Source: Paulinella micropora
Taxonomy: Eukaryota > Cercozoa > Imbricatea > Euglyphida
Length of the DNA: 64,000 nucleotides
Direction of reading: 5' to 3'
NCBI GenBank assembly: GCA_009731375.1
Contig: BJOX01000237.1
Coordinates: forward strand, 126,682-190,681
Shown piece after piece: positions 23,321 through 31,306 of the stretch; the first letter of the stretch is position 1, and each line of letters starts with the position of its first letter. The position numbers were made by a program, and so were the translations under genes. Below the pieces are notes generated by a model that was not told the DNA's origin, ran no database searches, and worked only from the letters and a program-made list of their open reading frames with translations.

Positions 23321-24036
23321 ATGGAGAAAATAAACAATGTCAAGTGAAGCAGGATGGAAACGGAGACAAAAAAGCAAAAGGTTATAAATTATTCAATGAG
23401 CCGTATTCCAATATATTTCTGCTTGCCCGTAAGAAGAGCGGGAAAACGACAGCACTCTTTGAAATACTGAAAAGGACTACAGACAGAAAGACCCGTATTG
23501 TTATTATTGCTTCAACAATACACAAGGACTACATTTATAAAGCCATGGTAAAGCACTTTAAGAACAGGGGAAACCCAATGGCGATATATACCTTTCTTAA
23601 ATCAGATGGTGTAAATGTCATTGATTATGAGTTAGACAAACTGAACAGACAGGACGAGCAACACGAAGGAGAAATTAAACAGGATAAAGATGAAATAGAG
23701 AAGCCACAATTTTTATACTTTGGAAAAGAAAAGAAAAAGGAAGAAGGAGGTGAGAAGAAAGAACGTCCGAGCAAGTATATTTCGCCAGAGGTTGTTTTCG
23801 TTTTGGACGATTTAGGAAGTGGATTAAGAGATAAGTCCGTAAGTGATTTGTTAAAAAAGAACAGACACTATAAAAGTAAGGTTATTATGTCAAGTCATTA
23901 TTTGAACGACCTACGGCCGGAAGCCATTAAGCAGTTAGATTATTTATTAATCTTTCCAGGCCAGTCTCAGGACAAAATGGAACTCGTGTATAAGCACTTA
24001 GACCTATCTTTTGACTTTGACTACTTTCTTCAATAG
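23321..24036 (+). CDS. FtsK/HerA-type genome-packaging ATPase
   Basis: It should pump viral DNA into capsids using ATP. Walker A appears as ARKKSGKTTALFEIL near 23425-23460 and Walker B as VVFVLDDLG near 23790, with a downstream SSHYLNDL sensor-like segment (MSSH near 23888). About 235 residues, usual for A32-like packaging ATPases of polinton-like viruses apart from a Lys/Glu-rich insertion (23650-23770). The best start is ATG 23321 (MEKINNVK), which is one base out of frame with the body; the body frame has no ATG before 23344. I infer a one-base deletion near 23345. It sits just before the core, protease and capsid genes. Confidence 0.88.
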
Positions 24037-24142
24037 TATCACGAAGCAACAAAGGAGAGATTTAATTTTCTTTATGTCTCAAGTGTTGATGATGAACTTC
24101 GCAAAACTTCAACTTCAGATTAAAATAAAAAAATTTATAAAT
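24037..24142. other. Intergenic, AT-rich
   Basis: About 100 bp with no gene. The downstream end carries the promoter-like motif. Confidence 0.6.
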
Positions 24143-24166
24143 AATTATTTTTTCTGTATTATATAT
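24143..24166 (+). promoter_or_regulatory. Late-promoter-like motif, copy 1
   Basis: AATTATTTTTTCTGTATTAT followed by ATA, 13 bases before ATG 24180. It shares a T6-7 run, then TATA, with the motifs at 24465, 27504 and 29111. Confidence 0.6.
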
Positions 24167-24179
24167 TTCACTATCTTTT

Positions 24180-24524
24180 ATGGTAGTTAAAACAACTCGT
24201 GTTGAAGTCATTCCAACAATCGGCAAACGAACAATTAAGTCAAGCACAATGGCTGGAGGCAAAAAGAAGACTGGTCGTAAGAAGAAGCAAGGAGGCAAGG
24301 GACAGGCTGGCGGTAAAATTAACTGGGCCAAGGTAGGTAAAACCGCGATGGCTGTGAATAAGTTCCTTCGCGATAACAAGATTATTTCAAAGACTGCGAA
24401 TGCACTTGGCGATGTCAGGGTTCCATATGCAATTCTAAAAGATATTTTGTTTGAAATTATGAGGAAATATTTTTTGTTTGTTTATATACAATGGTCGTCA
24501 AGAAAGCGAGGAAACAGAAATTAA
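24180..24524 (+). CDS. Basic core / DNA-condensing protein
   Basis: 114 residues, very Lys/Gly-rich (GGKKKTGRKKKQGGKGQAGG), followed by a helical segment KVGKTAMAVNKFLRDNKIIS and TANALGDV. Proteins with a Lys-rich head and a KFLRxxKIISKxAxxLG motif are common in polinton-like viruses and resemble adenovirus core proteins; they are presumed to condense DNA. The last 30 residues overlap the promoter and start of the next gene, so the true C-terminus may lie earlier, after a frameshift near 24420. An internal ATG at 24249 is an alternative start. Confidence 0.65.
   Translation: MVVKTTRVEVIPTIGKRTIKSSTMAGGKKKTGRKKKQGGKGQAGGKINWAKVGKTAMAVNKFLRDNKIISKTANALGDVRVPYAILKDILFEIMRKYFLFVYIQWSSRKRGNRN
24465..24488 (+). 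promoter_or_regulatory. Late-promoter-like motif, copy 2
   Basis: AAATATTTTTTGTTTGTTTA followed by TATA, two bases before ATG 24491. Confidence 0.6.
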
Positions 24525-26369
24525 GACCCCCACGGGTTTATAGAAATAATAGCGGGAGGCCTTACATTATCCAAAAGGGTAAAAAATATTATCTTAATTT
24601 CGGTAAGAAAACAAATGATATGAGCACACTTCAAATTGTTAAACTTTTTATGAAATACTTAAGCAGACCAAAAGCAGAGCGGACTACTAAAAAGGAGGAT
24701 TTAAGAAAAGTCCAGAGCCTGTCAGAGATTGAACAGAATACGAGAACAGCAATTCAAGACCACTTAGACAAACTCAGAAAGGAAAAGTATGAAGGTATTG
24801 AAACCATAGAGAAAAAAGAAAGAAAGGCACGGGAGGATTTAGACGAGGAGAAGAAGAGGCAAGAAAGAAAAGACATAGCAGATGCTAAGGAAAGACAAGA
24901 GATAATGGATAGGGAACATAAAAGAGAACTGGCGGAGATTAATGAAAGAAAGGAAGAAATAGATAGGAAATTAAGAAGAGAAAGAAAACTCATAGAGGAT
25001 GTAAAATATGAAGAAGACAGAAAAAATATAATACAAGCATTACCACCAGTTCAATATCAATATATTATGCCACCACAGCAGGGACAGCCACAAGAACAAC
25101 AGGCACAGCTAGAGGTAAAAGTTAAACCAAATCAAGAATTTGAAGAAAATAAAAATTAATCATAAAGTCTGGAGTTTTTACTCAAGCAGATATAGATAAT
25201 TGGGAACCTAGTAAAATACAAAGTATAGCAGAAAGAATAAAAGAATTTCAAAAGCAACAAATAACAATAGATGATATTAAAAAAATGCTTGGAGCACAAG
25301 AAGCATTGAATAAAAATATTGGAAACAAACTAGAGGAGGCTAAATACAAAGCAATGTTAAAGAATGGATTGTCGAATAGTAATATTGAGAAAAAACTTAC
25401 TATTAAAATTCTTGGTGAAGCATTAAGGGAAAAACTTAAAAATGAAGGCCACGATGTTAAAGGTTGGAACCAAAGGGCATCATGGATAATAAACAAAATT
25501 GTAGAACATAAAATAAATGTAGGACAAAAGAAGGACGAAGTAAAAAAGAAATTGGCTGAATATTTGGGATTACAAACGGGAACTGGTTTAGAAGATTTGA
25601 TAAATAAAGTGTTTTCCGTAGAAAATATTAAAAAGTATATAACAAGAAAAGAATGGACACATTCAATGAGAAAAAAGATTATGTTAATGTTCTTATAAAT
25701 AAATATAGAAATGAGCAACAGCAACCAGAGCCACAGCAACCGGAGCCACAGCAACCAGAGCCACAGCAACCGAAGCCACAGCAACCGGAGCCACATCAAA
25801 CAGAGCCACAACCAGAGCCACTGCCTGAGCCACAGCAACCACAGTCAGAGGAGCCAGAGCCACAGCAAGATGGAGAGGGACGGGGACTAATGACTAATGA
25901 AATAGATGACATAATGAAAAAATATGGATGGTATTTGGGAACAATTGCTAGTGATGAAATTTACAAGTTGAAGCCCGGAAGCAGAAACCGATACGGGTTT
26001 ATTATGAATACCCAAAAAAGTTCGCAACCCGGAGCACATTGGATGGCGATTTACTGCTCTTTAGATGACAATAGAAGTATAGAGATATACGACCCGCTAG
26101 CACTTTACGAGCCAACGGAAGATTTTCAGCAACAAATGAAACAACTAATAAATAAAAGTAATCCAGATAGTTATTTATTAATTAAGGTTAATCAAGTAAA
26201 ACAACAATCAAACACCTCAGACACATGCGGATGGGATAGTATGAGATTTTTAATGGAAAGAGCGAAAGGTATTAAATTCAAATTTGCCAGTGGTTTCACA
26301 GACCTAAAAGAAGACGAAGCAGAAAAGTTAAAAGCACAGAATGGTTATGGCTTTGACACCTACATATAA
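24491..26369 (+). CDS. Adenain-like cysteine protease fused to coiled-coil and PQ-rich regions
   Basis: One gene of about 620 residues read over two frame changes (near 25150 and 25670, both in A runs). Order: basic head (NNSGRPYIIQKGKKYYLNFGKK), long Glu/Lys/Arg coiled coil (24760-25010), a helical middle domain (25165-25640), a tract of six to seven EPQQP-type repeats (25716-25860), then the protease domain. The protease shows His in PGAHWMAIYC, an acidic partner in IEIYDPLAL, Gln in VKQQSNTSD and the catalytic Cys in DTCGWDSMRFL, the H-D-Q-C order of the adenovirus maturation protease/Ulp1 fold. It should cleave capsid precursors during maturation. The long N-terminal extension suggests that the protease is packaged by a scaffold-like tether. 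Confidence 0.82.
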
Positions 26370-26518
26370 AAGATATTTATCAACTTCACTTTCATTCGCT
26401 TCGCTCATTCTCGTTTGTTGATAAACATCGAAAACCGATTTATTTTTTTCAATAAACAAAAAACGATGTTTTAGAATAAGTGAGAGTGCGACAGCACGAA
26501 ACGCAATTCTAAAATATC
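26370..26518. promoter_or_regulatory. Intergenic hairpin cluster, copy B
   Basis: A first hairpin with arms TTATCAAC (26377-26384)/GTTGATAA (26417-26424), an outer stem AACATCG (26424-26430)/CGATGTT (26464-26470), then TTTTAGAAT (26469-26477)/ATTCTAAAA (26506-26514) with inner GTGC-GACA-GCAC, and AAAATATC before ATG 26519. This is the most complete copy. Confidence 0.78.
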
Positions 26519-27331
26519 ATGGACTACAAGGGAGGAAGAAGTTCGGGTATCTATTACATAAATAGTAAAAATAGAATAACGGGAACAGACAGCGACTTTA
26601 CACACGAAGTCAATATGAAGGGGCTAGACAATCCCACACATTGTAAAATTCTTCATATCTATGTGCCGAAATCGTATTACTCTGTGGCTTCACCATATAA
26701 TACTTTTACATTATCCGAAGACGGGTATGAGGCTTTAATTACGATACCTGAGAGAAACTACACAATGAACAATTTAAAAAATAAACTGGCCGAGGTACTG
26801 ACGACGGAAAGTCCAAATGACTATACTTATGTTGTCTCAAGCAACAATACAAACACAGAAGCGGAGGATGGTAAATTAACATTCAGTGTTTCAAATAACG
26901 GAGGTATTCAACCGCGGTTTATATTTGATGCTGATACCCGTATTCACGAGGTAATGGGTTTTGGTAGAAATTCAACATATTTCTTTGCTAATAATTTTAT
27001 TAAATCACCACATGTAATTATTCTAACTGGTGAAAAAACTTTATACCTTCAATCGGACTTAGTGGGGGAAGGAGATAATCACGTGCTACAAGAAATATAC
27101 ACTGCCAACGAAATTCCTTCTGGGTCTGTCATCTATGATGGAAGCGGGTCTGAGTATGGTAAAACATTATCCGCTAATTCAAACAATGTATTCAGGTTTT
27201 ACTTGACGGACGAAAACGACCAAGCAATTAATCTTAATGGTTTGGGTATCGTTATGACATTACTTGTTTATCGTGAAACTAATTATTTTAGTTTATTTAA
27301 TTCATTCTTCAATTTACTAAAATCAAAGTGA
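26519..27331 (+). CDS. Penton / minor capsid protein (single jelly roll)
   Basis: 270 residues. The start GIYYINSKNRITGTDSDFTH is the hallmark N-terminus of polinton and virophage penton proteins, followed by beta-rich sequence with THCKILHIYVPKSYYSV, ALITIPERNYTMNNLKNKL and a final strand LNGLGIVMTLLVYRE. It should form the pentameric vertex of an icosahedral capsid. The frame is intact and the length is typical. It follows the protease and precedes the major capsid gene. The hairpin cluster, not the T-run motif, lies before its start. Confidence 0.85.
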   Translation: MDYKGGRSSGIYYINSKNRITGTDSDFTHEVNMKGLDNPTHCKILHIYVPKSYYSVASPYNTFTLSEDGYEALITIPERNYTMNNLKNKLAEVLTTESPNDYTYVVSSNNTNTEAEDGKLTFSVSNNGGIQPRFIFDADTRIHEVMGFGRNSTYFFANNFIKSPHVIILTGEKTLYLQSDLVGEGDNHVLQEIYTANEIPSGSVIYDGSGSEYGKTLSANSNNVFRFYLTDENDQAINLNGLGIVMTLLVYRETNYFSLFNSFFNLLKSK

Positions 27332-27503
27332 TATTTGTGAGGGACTTTGTCCCGTCACAACGTCCCTTCGGGACTTGTGACAATTTCACTTCGTGCTACG
27401 CACTCTCGTTTATTGTCAAACATCGGAAAAGGTAAAGTTAATGGGAAACGATGTTTTATGAAACCGCGAAGCGGGTGAATAAAATATCAATTATTTTTTT
27501 ATT
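27332..27503. promoter_or_regulatory. Intergenic hairpin cluster, copy E
   Basis: Hairpins GTGAGGGAC-TTT-GTCCCGTCAC (one bulge) and GTCCC-TTC-GGGAC follow the stop. Then come TGACAAT (27378-27384)/ATTGTCA (27412-27418) with inner GTGC-TAC-GCAC, and AACATCG/CGATGTT. The TGACAAT arms replace the TTAGAAT arms of other copies on both sides, which is compensatory change. Confidence 0.75.
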
Positions 27504-27527
27504 TAATTATTTTTTTCTATAAATATA
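27504..27527 (+). promoter_or_regulatory. Late-promoter-like motif, copy 3
   Basis: TAATTATTTTTTTCTATAAA followed by TATA, 47 bases before the major capsid ATG at 27574. Confidence 0.6.
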
Positions 27528-27573
27528 TTCTGGTGAATCAGTTAATTTACACTACTTCAAAACAAAACAAAAA

Positions 27574-29086
27574 ATGCCTGTCCAATACGGAAGAGAACTA
27601 GTCCATCAGACTAAGGAACTGCTCACGGGTAAGTATGAATTGAACAAACTTACTAGCCGTGAAGGGTCGGCAAATGTCACACTTACTACTGCTGGTGGTA
27701 TGGAAAGCACATTTGAAATTCCTACCCGTCCTTTGAACCTTGCGAGGTCGGTGTTGCGATTTACTTACACTCCTGCACAGGCAGGTGGTGCGGGTCGCTA
27801 CAATCGTATTTTTATGGATTGTCTGAGTATGATTAAAAGTATTGAACTACGAAGCCGAAGCGGACAGTATTTGTGTAATCTTCAACATGTGGGGAACTAC
27901 ACTAAGGTGATATGGAAACCGGAAATTAAGTATGAAAAATTTATGGCACTTGAAAACCATGGTGCTTATGATGATGATAAGAAAACAGGTAATTCTGGTG
28001 CTATGCTTCAAAAGTGTAATGCTGGAAAGATTGAAATTGGATCCGTAGCGGAAAGAAAAGCAATTACCGATGCGGGTGTGCTTGCAGATTTAAGAGGGGC
28101 GGTTCAAACATATTACAAAGTGCCAAGTGTAAATGCTCGTCGCCACGATGATACCGCAACCTCCGCAAATGCTGGAACTTATAGCCTTGTTGATGTTCCT
28201 TTTGAGGAGGCTAGGTATTTTGAAGGCGAGAGTGATAATGGTGCAGACCCTGCTATTAGTGTTAAGTTTCCTTTGGGAATGGTGTTTGGAACTATTTTTG
28301 AACTGGATAAGACTATTGGATTTAATGAAATTTAGGATATGCGGATTGTGTGGGAGAGCACGGCACGCACTTCATTTTATGGCACTGATGCGAGTTCTAT
28401 TTCCACTGGTGCGGCGGCTACTGCTGTTGGTGCTTCTATTTCTAACTTAAATCTGTTTCTTGCTGTGGAGACTGACCCAAATGTTATTTTGGGTGTTCAA
28501 CAAAAGATTTCTGGTGAAGGCTTTCCATTTTAGATTGAATATCCCATTGCTTGGAAGCAGAACCTCCAATCATCGCAACAGAACTATGTCGTAAAAATGA
28601 ACCGCTCACAGGGTGAAAGAATTCGCCGTATCTATACATCCGCTTTCCACAACACTGAGAGTGCTAACATCTTTTGATAATAGCAATATGCCCGCTGGTT
28701 ATGCGGTGGGGCCGCCAATAGTTAAGGCTCAGGGGTCTAAAATTCAGACATATTACACAACTCTTGACGGAAGTCGTATTCAAAAATTTGATATTAACAC
28801 CTCAAATAATGAAGACTATATGCTTCTCAAGGATAAGTTGAAGGGTAGTGCCATTTTGAATTCTAATGTGTATCATTACAACTGGTTCCACGTTGATACT
28901 TGGGATAACAACCGCCAGCTGTGTGATAAGGATACCGGCGGCTATGAGGTAAGCGGTCTGAGCCTTGATACTGAACGACGATATGAATTCGTTTCAACTA
29001 CCGCTGGTGCTAATCTCAATCACTACACATTCGCCATTCTTCAACGAAGTGTGCTTGTGAAGGGAATTGAAATTTTGATGAGTTAA
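27574..29086 (+). CDS. Major capsid protein (double jelly roll), interrupted
   Basis: About 503 residues. It starts MPVQYGRELVHQTKELLTGK and has TTAGGMESTFEIPTRPLNLA and FMDCLSMIKSIELRSRSG, a layout known from polinton-like virus capsids. Later segments FPLGMVFGTIFELDKTIGF and DTERRYEFVSTTAG end the fold near ILQRSVLVKGIEILMS. The frame has two in-frame TAG codons (28333-28335 and 28531-28533) and a one-base insertion in a T4 run near 28672; sequence on both sides of each break is clearly capsid. It would form the hexon-like capsomers. As sequenced it cannot make a full protein, unless TAG is read through. Confidence 0.87.
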
Positions 29087-29110
29087 AAAAGAATAATAAA
29101 ATAAAAAAGA

Positions 29111-29134
29111 AAATTATTTTTTGTTTCATATAAA
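29111..29134 (+). promoter_or_regulatory. Late-promoter-like motif, copy 4
   Basis: AAATTATTTTTTGTTTCATA followed by TAAA, 18 bases before ATG 29153. Confidence 0.6.
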
Positions 29135-29152
29135 CACAATTCAAAAATATCA

Positions 29153-30393
29153 ATGACGACCCACCAGAGAAATTTAATCGCACAAAATCCGGACGAAAAG
29201 TTTGTAAATGTCAAAGTCGGATATGATGGACACATTGAAACTAATCAAATGAAGACCGCTTTTGGTGAAACCCTAACCAGTTCCTTAACACCTGTATTAC
29301 AGGAAATCTTTCCATATACCATTAATACACGGATATGGTCATTAATTCAGACAAATGCGAGTGTTTCATTCAATAATAATATGGCGGAATTAAAAACGAC
29401 TGCTAATGCTACCGCTGATGCCTGTATGGAAAGCAAAAGAAAAATAAAATATCGCACTGGTACGGGTGTTGTAGCCCGCTTCACTGCTTTATGGACAACA
29501 GACGAAACCGAAGATTATTATTCGTGGATAGGTATCGGAGATAATGCTTTACTTAATGGTTTCTACTTTTACAAGACTATAGATGAAGGAATGATTATTC
29601 TACATTGCATTGGAGGAAACCCAAACGCATTTATCAAGCATACTGGGATGACCCGTGCGACGGAACAGGAGATATGCCAGTATTAGACTGGACGAAGAGA
29701 AATGTATTTCAAATGCAATTTCAATACTTAGGCTTTGGTGCTATTAAGTTTTCTATTGAAAATCCAAAGACAGGCGAATTTCAGTTAGTCCATACGATTA
29801 AGTATGCGAATGCCAACACGGGTGTCAGTCTGCGGAATACTACATTGCCATTTGTAGCACGAATTGTTAATAATAATGTGGGAGTTGGAATACAAAGACT
29901 GAAGACAGCCAGTTGTAGTTTGTTTGTTGAGGGAACCAACACTATTAATACAAGTATTACAAATACGGCGGAAGGGAGTGAAGCAGGTAATATAACTGAA
30001 AGCCCCGTTTTAAGTATCAGGAATAAAGCACAATACAATAATAGCCTAACTAATTATTCAAATGTCTTTCCATCTTTGATAAGTATTACAAATGAAAATA
30101 GTACGTCTAATATTGTAAGAATGGTATTGAACGGAACACCGACAGGAGCGGGTTGTGCCGATGTAGATGCCAAAACGTCAATTGTAGATACAGATACAAA
30201 AGCAACTGCTATCGCAAACGGAACAACACTTTTTAAGATTTATGTTAATGCTACCTCAACTCAACAAATTAATCTAAGAACCTACGATATTCAATTAATC
30301 CCGAACGATGTTTTGACATTCACACAGAAGTCCGTGTCGGCAGGCGGGTCAGGTAATATTAATGTTATTGCTAACTTTATAGAGGACCACTAA
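29153..30393 (+). CDS. Large structural protein, unknown function (frameshifted)
   Basis: About 413 residues across one frame change near 29620-29640. It starts MTTHQRNLIAQNPDEKFVNV. A central motif VFQMQFQYLGFGAIKFSIEN followed by TGEFQLVHTIKYAN and VSLRNTTLPF recurs, from memory, in structural proteins of polinton-like and giant viruses. Predicted mostly beta, with an Asn/Thr-rich second half. The aromatic GFYFYKTIDEGMIILH stretch suggests a lectin-like sandwich. A virion surface or minor capsid protein is likely. It has its own promoter-like motif. Confidence 0.72.
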
Positions 30394-30422
30394 AGCAAAA
30401 AAAAAGAATGATTTGACTTACT

Positions 30423-30815
30423 TTACTTTATTTTTTGGTATCTTTTTTTTACAACACGAATAACATCGCTCGCTTTCCTTAATATACATCCTTCTTCTGT
30501 ACATACTTCGTCTGTAGCAGTCGCCGTATCACCTACGGATGTAGCATTCGCTATTTCTTCACCTACATTCGCCTTTATTTTGCTAATTCCAGTCTCTTTT
30601 AAATCAGTCGCTGTAAAAGGTGTGCTTTGTTCTTTGTCCGTTATGGTCTCCAATGGAATAACTACTTTCACGTTGTCGTCCCTCGGTTTGTATTGCTCAT
30701 AGAAAGAAACAATGTCAGGTTTAGTCCATTTAATTGTTGGCTTTTTTATTTCGCTGTCAATGTTCCATTTTTCAATTTCGTTTAAGTAGTCTTGTTTGGT
30801 GTTCAGGTCAGTCAT
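30423..30815 (-). CDS. Unknown acidic viral protein
   Basis: 130 residues (MTDLNTKQDYLNEIEKWNID...RVVKKRYQKIK). The N-terminal third is helical with Trp residues (KWNIDSEIKKPTIKWTKPDI), the middle is Thr/Ala-rich, and the C-terminus is a basic amphipathic helix after CTEEGCILRKAS. No family is recognised. It is the first of the leftward genes and convergent with the 29153 gene. Its start is preceded by hairpin copy C. Confidence 0.6.
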   Translation of the reverse strand: MTDLNTKQDYLNEIEKWNIDSEIKKPTIKWTKPDIVSFYEQYKPRDDNVKVVIPLETITDKEQSTPFTATDLKETGISKIKANVGEEIANATSVGDTATATDEVCTEEGCILRKASDVIRVVKKRYQKIK

Positions 30816-30951
30816 GATATTTTAGAATTGCGCTTCGTGCTACGCACTCTCGCTTATTCTAAAACATCGGAAAAAATTTTAAAGAAAAAATAATTAAAAG
30901 AAAAAATAATTAAAAGAAAACGATGTTTTGTGATGACAAAGTCAGAACAAA
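30816..30951. promoter_or_regulatory. Intergenic hairpin cluster, copy C
   Basis: TTTTAGAAT (30820-30828)/ATTCTAAAA (30856-30864) with inner GTGC-TAC-GCAC, AACATCG (30863-30869)/CGATGTT (30921-30927), and a third stem TTTTGT/ACAAAA ending in AAAATATC. It lies between two leftward genes. Confidence 0.75.
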
Positions 30952-30954
30952 ATA

Positions 30955-31242
30955 TCAAATATATTTTTTTACTTCACTTTTAATGTCTGTAAATTTATCA
31001 AACCACGGCTGTTTCATAACCCATTCAAGGTATGGCTTATCAATCAAAGCAATATCTGAAACCTTCTTCCCGCGATATTTACCAAATGGAAAAACATCGG
31101 TTGGCTTCCCTCCTTTACTTTTTTCAATTGCCTTAATTTCTTCATCAATCATCTGTTGGACATCTCTTACTGAAAAGAATTCCTTATTCTTCTCAATTGA
31201 AAGTCGTCCAAATTTTTGAGATAGTCTGGTGAGGGTGGTCAT
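30955..31242 (-). CDS. ExoX C-terminal-like / DUF3820-type small protein
   Basis: 95 residues. The C-terminal half DVFPFGKYRGKKVSDIALID, then PYLEWVMKQPWF, matches the FGKYKGxxxxxI...YLxWxxxq pattern of the small domain found at the end of ExoX exonucleases and in DUF3820 proteins. No nuclease domain is attached here. The N-terminal half is a charged helix. It is downstream of the DNA polymerase on the same strand (64 bases), so a replication accessory role is possible but inferred. Confidence 0.65.
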   Translation of the reverse strand: MTTLTRLSQKFGRLSIEKNKEFFSVRDVQQMIDEEIKAIEKSKGGKPTDVFPFGKYRGKKVSDIALIDKPYLEWVMKQPWFDKFTDIKSEVKKYI

Positions 31243-31306
31243 TGGTCTATATAGACTGGTAAAAAATTTTATGGAAAAAAATTAATTAATTATTTGATTA
31301 TTATTA

